Assembly: GCA_947387575.1 (NCBI GenBank)
Contig: CANDOC010000004.1
Span: 346,430-410,429 of the forward strand
DNA length: 64,000 nucleotides
Direction of reading: 5' to 3'
From: Spongorhabdus nitratireducens
GTDB lineage: Bacteria; Pseudomonadota; Gammaproteobacteria; Pseudomonadales; Endozoicomonadaceae
The notes below the pieces were generated by a model. The model did no database searches, had not been told where the DNA came from, and saw only the letters and a list, made by a program, of their open reading frames with translations. Both the position numbers and the translations under genes were made by a program. Below, piece after piece: positions 52,203-63,100 of the stretch (its first letter is position 1; the number at the start of each line of letters is the position of its first letter).

Positions 52203-53630
52203 ATGATGTCAAAACGGCCACTTTTGCTGGCGCCACTCCTGCTGGCTCCTTCCGGCGTATGGGCAAGTATGCCGGAGCTGGTGGATGCCACATCCCACCC
52301 CCTCGCTTATCTTTGTATCGCCATTTTTGTCATTGCCTACCTGGCGGTTATGGCAGAAGAAAAGCTCCACCTGCGCAAATCCAAACCGGTTATTCTGGCA
52401 GCCGGATTAATCTGGGTGTTGGCAGCGACTATTGCGACTGAGCAAGGCGTAGCGCATGAAGCTGTACATAAGGCGATTATGTACAATCTGGAAGAATACA
52501 GCAGTATGTTCCTGTTCCTGCTGGTGGCAATGACCTTTATCAATGCCATGGAAGAACGACAGGTGTTTGCAGCCTTGCGGGACTGGATGGTGAACCAGGG
52601 ATACAGTTACCGCATGCTGTTCTGGGTAACCGGTGTTCTTGCATTCTTCATTTCTCCAATCGCTGATAACCTGACAACCGCACTGTTGATGGGTGCTGTT
52701 ATTATGGCCATGGGCTCAGGTAGCCCGCAGTTTGTATCGCTGGCCATGATTAACGTGGTTGTTGCCGCCAATGCTGGTGGTGCGTTCAGCCCATTTGGTG
52801 ATATCACCACCCTGATGGTATGGCAGGCCGGAAAGATTGAATTCTTCCAGTTCTTTGCATTGTTTATGCCGTCTGTCGTGAACTTTATCGTACCTGCAGT
52901 GATTATGGGGCTGTTTGTACCCAAGGGGCGTCCACCAGCCAACGAAGGTGTTGTGGCCAGAATGCGTACCGGTGGTGCCGGGATGTGCCTGTTGTTCCTG
53001 CTGACTATCGCAATGGCAGTTACTTTTGAACATGCACTGGGCCTGCCGCCGTTTATGGGTATGATGACCGGCCTGTCGTTGCTGATGTTCTACTGCTATC
53101 ACCTGAAGCGTCAGGGTACTCACAGTCAGGTAGAAAATCGCAACGATATGAACCCGATGATGCCGCTGGATGCCAACGAGTTTGAGCAGAAGAATGTTGA
53201 TATCTTCACTCAGGTACCGCGGGCGGAGTGGGATACCCTGCTGTTCTTTTTCGGTATTATTTTCAGTGTGGGCGGTCTTGGATACCTGGGTTATCTGGAG
53301 CTTGCTTCGGTTCGTATGTACACCGACCTGGGTCCGGACTTCACCAATATTACAGCCGGTATTGTCTCTGCGATTGTTGATAATATCCCGGTGATGTTCG
53401 CAGTGTTGTCCATGAACCCTGAAATGGATTCTTTCCAGTGGCTGCTGATTACCCTGACCGCCGGTGTTGGTGGCAGCCTGCTGTCAATCGGTTCTGCCGC
53501 GGGTGTTGCGCTGATGGGTGCATCCAAGGGCAAGTACACCTTCCTCGGTCATCTGCGCTGGAGCTGGGCGATTGCCCTGGGTTATATCGCCAGTATCGGA
53601 CTGCACTATTTGTGGAACAGTCCGGTCTGA
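52203..53630 (+). CDS. nhaD: NhaD-type sodium/proton antiporter
   Basis: A 475-aa antiporter with a signal-like first helix (MMSKRPLLLAPLLLAPSGVWA) and about 12 further helices. NhaD marks are YNLEEYSSMFLFLLVAMTFINAMEER, FISPIADNLTTALLMGAVIMAMG, VVAANAGGAFSPFGDITTLMVWQ and IVSAIVDNIPVMFAVLSMNP, with the conserved DN and SPFGD groups. It exports sodium (and lithium) in exchange for protons. It is common in halophilic and marine gammaproteobacteria. The ribosome site is weak; ATG 52206 is also possible. A terminator follows. Confidence 0.92.
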   Translation: MMSKRPLLLAPLLLAPSGVWASMPELVDATSHPLAYLCIAIFVIAYLAVMAEEKLHLRKSKPVILAAGLIWVLAATIATEQGVAHEAVHKAIMYNLEEYSSMFLFLLVAMTFINAMEERQVFAALRDWMVNQGYSYRMLFWVTGVLAFFISPIADNLTTALLMGAVIMAMGSGSPQFVSLAMINVVVAANAGGAFSPFGDITTLMVWQAGKIEFFQFFALFMPSVVNFIVPAVIMGLFVPKGRPPANEGVVARMRTGGAGMCLLFLLTIAMAVTFEHALGLPPFMGMMTGLSLLMFYCYHLKRQGTHSQVENRNDMNPMMPLDANEFEQKNVDIFTQVPRAEWDTLLFFFGIIFSVGGLGYLGYLELASVRMYTDLGPDFTNITAGIVSAIVDNIPVMFAVLSMNPEMDSFQWLLITLTAGVGGSLLSIGSAAGVALMGASKGKYTFLGHLRWSWAIALGYIASIGLHYLWNSPV

Positions 53631-53691
53631 GTGTGAAACAGCCCGGTCTGATAGCCCGGCTGGATAACACAACAAATAGAGAGTAATCGAG

Positions 53692-53720
53692 AAAAGCCCT
53701 GCATTTGCAGGGCTTTTTTT
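53692..53720 (+). terminator. Terminator after nhaD
   Basis: 11-bp stem AAAAGCCCTGC / GCAGGGCTTTT with loop ATTT and a run of seven T. Confidence 0.92.
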
Positions 53721-54152
53721 TGAGTTAAAGAAAACTACGAATAAATATGCGGGTAGTTGAATAAAGTAATCGAACCGACCATTTGGCTGTTATATTAATT
53801 GATACAAGTCAGCTTTTTGCTGGTTATCTTGCTTCATGTAAAAGCTGTATCTTGATGGGTACGTATTTTTACGTCTAGTATCGGTAAAGTTACGAGGCGG
53901 ATCACTTCAGGTTGTGTGATCAGGCTGTCGCTTTGAGTCCTGACTGTACTTCGATCTGCTAGCTGCATTTTCGGTCTGAATGCGTGATGGCATTCTGACT
54001 TCTGATCTATCTGAAGAATCCCCCTTTGCTAACCCTGACATCCTTCAGCGTCTGTTGTGAGTGCTCGTATATATCGCAACTGTCGTCTGATGAGTGTTTA
54101 CCCAAGGCTTTAGCCAACAGTTGTTAGTTGTGAAAGGGAGAGTTGGTTCGTC
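53721..54152. other. Leader/promoter region of the giant adhesin gene
   Basis: 432 bp without a supported gene. It contains small symmetric pieces (ACGTA-TTTT-TACGT, and GATCAC...GTGATC) that could be operators or leader hairpins. No known riboswitch was recognised. AGGGAGAG lies 10-13 nt before the adhesin ATG. Confidence 0.4.
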
Positions 54153-57100
54153 ATGGCCAGTAAACTGCGCCTTCAGGCACTTGAACCCCGTGTGTTACTT
54201 GATGCTGCCGGTATGGCAACTGCAGCTGAAACAGTCGTAGCTGATTCCACAGCTGATGCTGTAGAGCCCGGTGCAGGCAGCTCTCCTGAGGCCTTTGGGG
54301 CCTTTATGGCAGCATCGAACCCTTCCGATCCTGCTGTTCCCGATACAGATGTTCTACCTCCGGTTATTTCTGCTGGCAGCGATCGCAGAACAACGGAAGA
54401 CACTTCCCTGAGCCTGGGTGATATCTCAGTCAGTGACAACACTGAGGGCGATACAGTTGTACTGACGATCAAGCTGAGTGGCGACAATAATAACTTTGCG
54501 TCAGATGCCATCGGACAGGTGACATTTGGTGATAGCAGTGATGTCACTCTGAACCGCAATGGCAATACACTGACTTTGTCTGGTGCTGTAAACGATATAA
54601 ATCAGACGCTGAAAACCATGCAGCTTGATCCGGGCGAAAACTACAATGGCGGTTTGTCGCTTGAGTTTTCAGCCGTTGACAAGGCCGGTAACACTGCTGA
54701 GTTGAAAACACTCGATATTGATGTGGTTGCTGTTAATGATGCGCCCACGCTTGGCAGTAGTTCGGTGAGTGTTGATGAAGGAGGGGCTGTCAGTTTTGGT
54801 GGCAGCTTTGATTTCAGTGACCCGGATATTGGCAGTGGCAATCAACAGGAACAGCAGATGATTGTCAAGGTTACCGGGCTTCCAGCCAAGGGTACTTTGA
54901 CTTTCAATGGTTCCAAAGTCGTTGAAGGTTCCACTTTTTCCTATGACCAGCTGAGTCAGCTGAATTACCAGCATGACGGTAGTAATGTTTCTCCGGGAGA
55001 CACTGACGGGTTTACTGTCACCATCAATGACGGTGCCGGACAGCAGACCAGTGACACTACAATCAATATCAATCTTAATCCGGTCAATGATGCACCGGAT
55101 ATCGGCGTGGTTGACCGGAATGTTGATCACCCCTATCAGGGCAGTATCAATGCTCCAGGGCTGACGGTATATGAAGGCACATCATCCCCGCTGGGTCTGA
55201 AGGTCACAGATATCGATGACAATCTTGATAACAGCACCATTACCCTCGGTAATCTTTCAGACACCCTGAAGGCCGAGGGGCAGCTGTTTCTGGATACGAA
55301 TGGTGACGGTATTTTTACAGCCGGTACTGACCAGGATCTTTCAGCCGGCGGCAGCTTTAATGGCAGTGACCTTGACAAACTGACTTACAGTCATAATGGT
55401 GCAGAGCCAAATACGGCTGGAGATTACAGTTTTACCCTTAGTGTAACGGACAGCGGCGGTGGTCAGGGCCCGGGCCATGAACTGACTGTTACCAAAGAAC
55501 TGTCTCTAAACATCGAACCGGTTGATGATGATCCCACTGTCGATATCAATCCAGTGGTCCTGCCCGATGATCAGAGCAGTATTGTGCTGGGGAGTGGTAG
55601 TCTGGATGCCTCTGATCCGGATAATGTGGATGCCAATCTGGTTTATACCCTTGAGCAAACACCTCAATATGGCCATCTACAGCTGAATGTTGGCGGTACC
55701 TGGTTCACTCTGACCCAGGGCACACGTTTTACCCAGGAGCAGATTAATACCGGACAGGTACGTTATATCCAGACGCAGGGTGTCGATCAGCCCACCACCG
55801 ATAGTATTCAGTTCTCGCTGAGAGATTCAGTTGTTCAGGGCAGGAATGACGCCGGTTTTATCTACGGTGGTGTCAAAGACACAGACGGTAATATTGAAAC
55901 CCAAACCCTGCAAATTACTGTGAATCGGGATCAGGGTGATACGGGAGGGCCGGGTACAGGCTATCCGGTACTGCAGCCAACGCTTCCGGAAAATAATACC
56001 GATCCGGGTTATACCATGCCGGCCTTTGATGAAGGCGGCAGTGTTGTTATTGAAAAAGGACTGCTGGATTACACCTTCAAATCTTCCGACGGCACCTATA
56101 CTGTCCCGCCTGCAGAAACGGTCTATACTCTGACCCGCCTTCCGGCCAACGGCGTTATCAAGGTTGATGGCAAGGCCATCGGAGCCTACGGCACGTTTAC
56201 CCAGGATGATATCAATCAGGGGCGGGTGACGTTTGAGCATAATGGCAGTGAAGATCATATTTCCAGCTTCAGTTATACCGTCGGTGATGGCAGTGCCCGA
56301 ACAGCAACAGAAGCAAATACCGGTGAAATAACCCTCAAAGCAACCCCGATTAACGATGCACCCACCGCCCATGGCGGTATGGTTGATGTTATTGAGCAAA
56401 CCAATACCGGCAAGGATGGCATTGTTAACCTGACAGACAAGCAGCTGGTGATCCGGGATCCGGATGGCAGTCTTGATCAGGAAACCCGAACCGGTGAAGG
56501 TCTGGAGGATTCGCTGTGGTTCCGGGTCAGTGATTTGCCGGACGATGGCTCGCTGCAGTACTGGGATGGTGACAGCTGGGAAGCGGTAACAGCGAATATG
56601 TGGCTCAGCACCGATGTGCTGAAACCTACAGCAGATGGTCAAAGCAGCGGTCTGAGATATGTCCATGCCGGTGGCGATGCTCAGGAAAACCTGACTGATG
56701 GTTTCAGGTTTGTCGTTCGTGATGACCTGACTGCACCTGCTGATGGCGAAGTGGTGCGCTCCGGGCAGACTGAACCGGGGCAAGGTCATTTCAGTCAGGA
56801 TGCTACTGTCAGAATCGATGTGGCGGCATTCAACGATGCCCCCATTGAAACAGTCAATAACGAGCTGGTACTGACCGAAGGCGACAAAGCCGTTATTACT
56901 GCAGACAGCCATCTTGGTTATTCAGATTCGGATAACAACACTATTCAGCGCCAGTACCGGCTTACTGAAGATGTTCAGAACGGTAAGCTTTACCTGAATG
57001 GCAAACTGTTGGGCAAGGGCTCAACATTTACCCAGAGTGATATCGACAGCGGCCGTCTGAGCTATGAGCATGATGGCAGCGAGACCCAGGCTGACAGTTT

Positions 57101-60100
57101 TAAATTCATCGTCAGTGACGGTGCAGCCGATGCTGCAGAATCAACCTTCAATATTGTTATCCGGCCGGGTAATGATTTTGCCACCATTGATGCGCCTGAT
57201 CGTGTCGATGGCTCAGGTCAGCGCACAATTGATTTTACCGGTAATAACAGTATCACCATCGGCGATGTCGATCTGGATCAGCTGGATGCCGGTGAAACAG
57301 ATGAGCTGACAGTCACGTTGGCGCTGGTCAGTTCGGGTGCACCGTATGCCGGGGCTACTCTTGCAGTCACCAATAGCCCGCTGGTGCATGGCAATGGCAC
57401 CAATAGTATCACTATCACCGGAACCAAAGCCCAGGTTCAGAGTTTGCTCGACAGCCTGCAACTGACGACCAGCCAGTCCGGTAATGGTGATGATGGAGGC
57501 CAGGACAAAGATACGGCGATTGACCTCCAGATCACCGTTGATGATCGCCTGTCCGGCAATCCGAATGTAGCCAATGGGGGCGAGTTTAATGATGGCGGGG
57601 AGGCTGTAGGCGAAAAAAATGCAGTAACCAAAACAGTCGAAGTACTGCTATCCAGCGTTAATGACAAGCCGGATATTATTGTTGCTCCAGGCACACCTGT
57701 TACCTTGAATGAGGATACCTCACATACCTTCGGTAATCTGATCCGGATTCAGGATCCGGATATCTTTGATAAATACCTGACGGTCAAACTGAGTGTGGGT
57801 GAAGGTACCCTGACACTGCCCGACAGTTACAGCAGTATGATCAGCGAAGGTGCTAATGGCAGCCAAACGCTGACACTGATCGGTAATGCGAGTGATATCA
57901 ACCATACACTGGCTGAATTACAGTACCAGGGTAATGAGAATTTCAATGGCAATGATGCACTGACTGTTGAGGTTGAAGACACTCATGCCGGTGGTGATGC
58001 CCTTACTGATATTGAAGTTATTGCTATTCAGGTTACACCGGTCAATGATGCGCCGGTTCTTGATGTACCGGGTAAGCAGTATCTGGACAGCGGAACAAAG
58101 GTCACCTTCGGTAAGGATTCGGGTAATGCCATTGTTGTCAGTGACCCGGCTGATAGTGGTTATGCTTCATTTACCGGTCAGGCAAAAGTCACTGTTTCAA
58201 TTAATGACCCGGGCGCTTTACTGAACCTTGGTAGTGTCGTTGATTCATCACTGACTATTACCGGCAACGGTACCACTGAAATCACCCTTCAGGGCTCGAT
58301 TGATCAGATTAACAAGGCACTGGATGGATTAAGCTATACCGCTTCCAATCCGGACAGTGATCAGTCTTTCAACCTGAAAGTCATCGTTGATGATCTGAAT
58401 AACGGTGGCGCAAATGATATTGACCCTGTTGAAAAGCAAATTGCGATTGATGTCAGTAACACCAATGATGCGCCTGTCATTACGATTGGTGATGGCACCA
58501 AATCGGTTAATGAAGATTCAACGCTGGATCTGTCGCTGATATCTGTGAATGACCCTGATTCCTTTGATAAAGACATCACTGTTTCCCTGACACCGAAAAA
58601 CGGCACTGTCTCGATTGATGGACAAACCGGGACAGCAGGCAGCCCTCTGGTATTGCGAGGTACCCAGGCTGAAGTAAATGCGCTTCTGGCCAAGCTGCAA
58701 TTTACGCCGACCAAAGACTTCCATGGTCAGGCTCAGATTGAAGTTACGGTTGATGATCTGGGGAATGTCGGTGCCGGCAGCGCCCGTCAGGATTCAGCCG
58801 TTCTGAATATTACGGTAGATCCTGTTAATGACCGCCCCACACTGACAAAGACCCCGATCTTTGTCGACCCGGTTAATGAAGACAGCACAGCTGTAGATCA
58901 GGGAGGCAATGTCATTATTCCGCCGGGAAGTGCAACAGAGCTGGTTGATTTGCTGGGTGACCATTTTAATGATGATACGGATGATCAGAGCGGTACTCCT
59001 GGTGGAGGGAATACTGAAACACCTCTGAGTTATGTAGCTATTGTCGGTAACTTTTCAAACAGTGACCAGGGACAGTGGTATGTCGTTATAGATGGAAAAC
59101 CTGTCCAGATACCTCAGGAACCTGCTCACAGGTTGGGGTCCAGCCACGCCTTTGTTGTTCCGGCTGATGCCGAAATCATCTTCAAGCCCGCAGAAAATTT
59201 TCATGGCACCCCGGGTAAATTAACCGTCAGGGTCGCTGACGGTTCGAGTAATCTGGAAACCAGTTACGATAGTGACACTGGCCATATCAGCTATAAAAAT
59301 CTCAGTAAGAATGGTGGTACCGGCAAGACGGGATCCTGGGATGCGGGGCATGTAGAAATAAGAACTCAGGTTCAGAACGTAAATGACAAGCCCGCTGGAA
59401 CTGATACTTCCATGCCCGGTGTCAGTGAGGATCTGACGGAAAACAATATTCCAGGCCATACCGTACAGGATCTGTTCGGCCCTGTTTATAACGATAACAC
59501 TGATAACCAGACTGGGATCAGCGGTGGTGGTGATGCCCGTACGCCTCTGGGCGGCATTGCCATTACCGGTAATGCACATGATGCCGCCAATGGCCGCTGG
59601 CAGTATTCCATGGATGGTGGCCAGAGCTGGCAGGATATTCCGGTTGATGGCTCGGGTAATGAGTTATCTGACGACAATGCCATTCTGCTGGATCTGGACG
59701 ACCAATTGCGGTTTGTTCCGGCAACTGACCAAGCTGCAGATATTGCTCCACTTGAAGTCAGACTGTCTGATCAGCCGGTAGCGTCAGCAGATAATGCTGA
59801 TATAGGCTCAACCGGCCAGACTGATCACTGGTCCGATGCGATTGAGTTATCGACATCGGTTATTGGTCAGAATGACAAACCGGTGCTGGGGGGAACTGCA
59901 ACCAATCCGGTAGTAACGGAAAATCAAGGCTATGGCACCGGTTCCGATTGGACTGATCTGGTTGCCGATGGCTCGGCATCTGTGACTGATCCTGATTTTG
60001 ATAACCCCAGCTTTGGAGGCGGGATTATTGAAGTTCGGCTGGGTAACTCTTTTACCGGCGATCAGCTCCGGCTTTCAAAGACATTTGATAGCGTACAGTC

Positions 60101-63100
60101 AAGTGCGTACAGCAATGGTGTACTGACAATACAGCTTAACAGTAAGGCGACTGCCAGCAATGTCGAAGCTATTCTCGAAAGTATCCAGTACAGAAGCACC
60201 AGTGATAACCCGGATAATTACGGCACCAACACCGAGCGCAGTTACGAAATCAGTCTGACCAGCGACGGTAATAATGACGGAAAGGCTGGTGGTCCTGACT
60301 CTCTGGGCAGCGACACGACCATTTCAGGCACCATTACCATCAAGGCTACCAATGATGCGCCGGAAGCTTTTGATAATATTGATAGGGCTGAAGAAGATAG
60401 CACCACGCCTGTAACCGGCAATATTATTCTGGATCGGGATTCGAACGGGCAGTCTGACAATGACCTCGATAATCATGTCGGAGATCTGAGCGTCGACAGC
60501 ATCAAGGCCATTGGTGGTAGCAACGGCACGTTTGATTCTGCGGGTAATGCAACCATTCAGGGTAAGTATGGTTCGCTGACTATCAATAAAAACGGAACCT
60601 ACAGTTACCAGCTGGATAATTCTCTCGATGCAGTGCAGAAGTTATTGCCCGGCGATGAGCTGGTTGAAAACTTTGAATACACCATTAGCGATGGTCAGCT
60701 GAGTAGTAATACGGCTGAGCTAATGATTATTATTGATGGCACCAATGATGCGCCGGTCGTAACAGGTTCGGTTGAAAGTCAGCAAAATCATGATGGGCAG
60801 CAGGTGGCACCGGTTGATGTTTCGGGTGTGTTTTCTGATGTTGATCAGGGTGACTCTCGTGAGTACAGCGCATCCAACCTGCCTGAAGGGTTGAGTATTA
60901 ATCCCCTGTCCGGAGTGATTAGCGGAACCCTTGCGGCATCAGCGTCACAACGCAGCAGTGATACTGTTGTTGTGACCATGACCGATGGTGAGGGTGAGTC
61001 AGTTTCATACAGCTTTGAATGGTCTGTTGAAAATCTTGCTCCCGAAGCTGCGAATGACACCGCCGAAATCATTGAGAACAATGCCAGCATTGATGGCAAT
61101 GTCATCACCAACTCTGATCATGACGCTGCACCGGACTCTGACCCGCTGACTGTGGTGGAAGTGGGAGCCGGCAACAGTAATACCGGCACGGTTGGCGAAG
61201 CAACTACGGGCAGCTATGGCCAGCTGACCCTGAACAGCGATGGCAGCTACATCTATCAGCTGGATAACAGCAACGCCGATGTGCAAAAGCTGGCCGGTCC
61301 GACTGAAACCCTGACCGAGACGTTTACCTATAAAGTTTCTGACGGCAATGGCGGCTTTGATACAGCAACCCTGACCATTACCATCCGCGGTACCAACGAT
61401 GCCCCGATTGTGGAAACGGCACTGGGTGATCAGAGCAGTACCGATGGCCAAAGTGGTGTGGCAGTCGATATCAGCACCGGCTTCAGTGACTACGACCAGG
61501 GTGACCAGCTGACCTTTAGCGCGACCAACCTGCCACCGGGACTGAGTATCAGTGACAAGGGCCTGATTACCGGCACCCTCGATCCTTCCGCGTCACAAGG
61601 CGGAACCGATGGCAGCTACAGCGTCACCATTACTGCCACTGATAAACAGGGGCTGACAGTTCAGCAAACCTTTAACTGGAAGGTGATCAATCTTGATCCG
61701 CAGGCTACTGATGATGCCGGGCAAGTAACTGAAGATGGTGGAGCACAAACCGGTCAGCAAACTCATGGCAATGTGATCGACAATGATGCGGATACTGCTC
61801 CAGACAGTGATCCGCTGAACATTGTTGATGCCGATACCGGCAACCATAGCGGTCAGTATGGCCAGCTCACCCTGAATCAGGACGGCAGCTACAGTTATAC
61901 CCTGAATAATAGTCATCAAGCAGTACAGGCACTGGCTCAGGGTCAGACTCTGACGGATCGGTTCAGTTATACCGTCAGCGACGGGCAGGGCGGTACGGCA
62001 ACAGCCACGCTGGTGATTACGGTCAACGGTACCAATGATGCACCGGATGCAGTTGCCGACAGCAACAGCACTAACGAAGATACCGCGATTACCAAAGCCA
62101 ACAGTGGCTCGGTGCTCACTAATGACACTGATATCGATAACAATGCCACCCAAGCGGTATCCAAAGTCACCAACCCGAATGGCGATACCGCAGTCCCGGG
62201 CGAAGCGATCCGCGGCAGCAATGGCGGTCGTTTTACCCTGCATGAAGACGGCACCTATGACTTCGATCCGGGCAATGACTTCCAGGACCTGCAGCAGGGC
62301 GAACAGCGCACGACAGAGATTGAGTACACCGTCACCGATGAACACGGTGCGACTTCAACGGCAAAACTGGTGATTACGGTCGGTGGGGTGAATGATGCAC
62401 CGACCGCCGGTGATCTGACTGACCAGACGCACAACGATGGTGATACGGTCACTATCGATCTGAGTGGTCGTTTCAGTGATGTGGATGCTTCAGACAAGCT
62501 GACCTACTCACTGGCTGATGGCTCCGATGCCCTGCCGCAGGGCCTGACTCTGAATGCCGATGGTACACTTACCGGCACCATTGATCGCAACGCCTCACAG
62601 GTCAATAGCGGCCAGTACAGTATTACGGTCCGAGCCAGTGATGGTCAGGGCGGGCATGTCGATCAGACCTTTAGCTGGACGGTTAATAATCCAGCACCTG
62701 AAGCTGGCAATGACACCGCCGAGATTATCGAAAACAGTGCCAGCATTGATGGCAATGTCATCACCAACTCCGATCATGACGCTGCACCGGACTCTGACCC
62801 GCTGACTGTGGTGGAAGTGGGAGCCGGCAACAGTAATACCGGCACGGTTGGCGAAGCAACTACGGGCAGCTATGGCCAGCTGACCCTGAACAGCGATGGC
62901 AGCTACAGCTATCAGCTGGATAACAGCAATGCTGATGTCCAGAAGCTGGCCGGTCCGACTGAAACCCTGACTGAGACGTTTACCTATAAAATCTCTGACG
63001 GCAATGGCGGTTTTGATACCGCAACCCTGACCATTACTATCCGCGGCACCAACGATGCCCCGATTGTCGAAACGACACTGGGTAATCAAAGCAGCACTGA

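Noticed and set aside
53880..53960. Cyclic-di-GMP riboswitch before the adhesin
   Set aside because: Looked for because adhesins are often controlled this way, but the conserved GEMM core sequences are not present.
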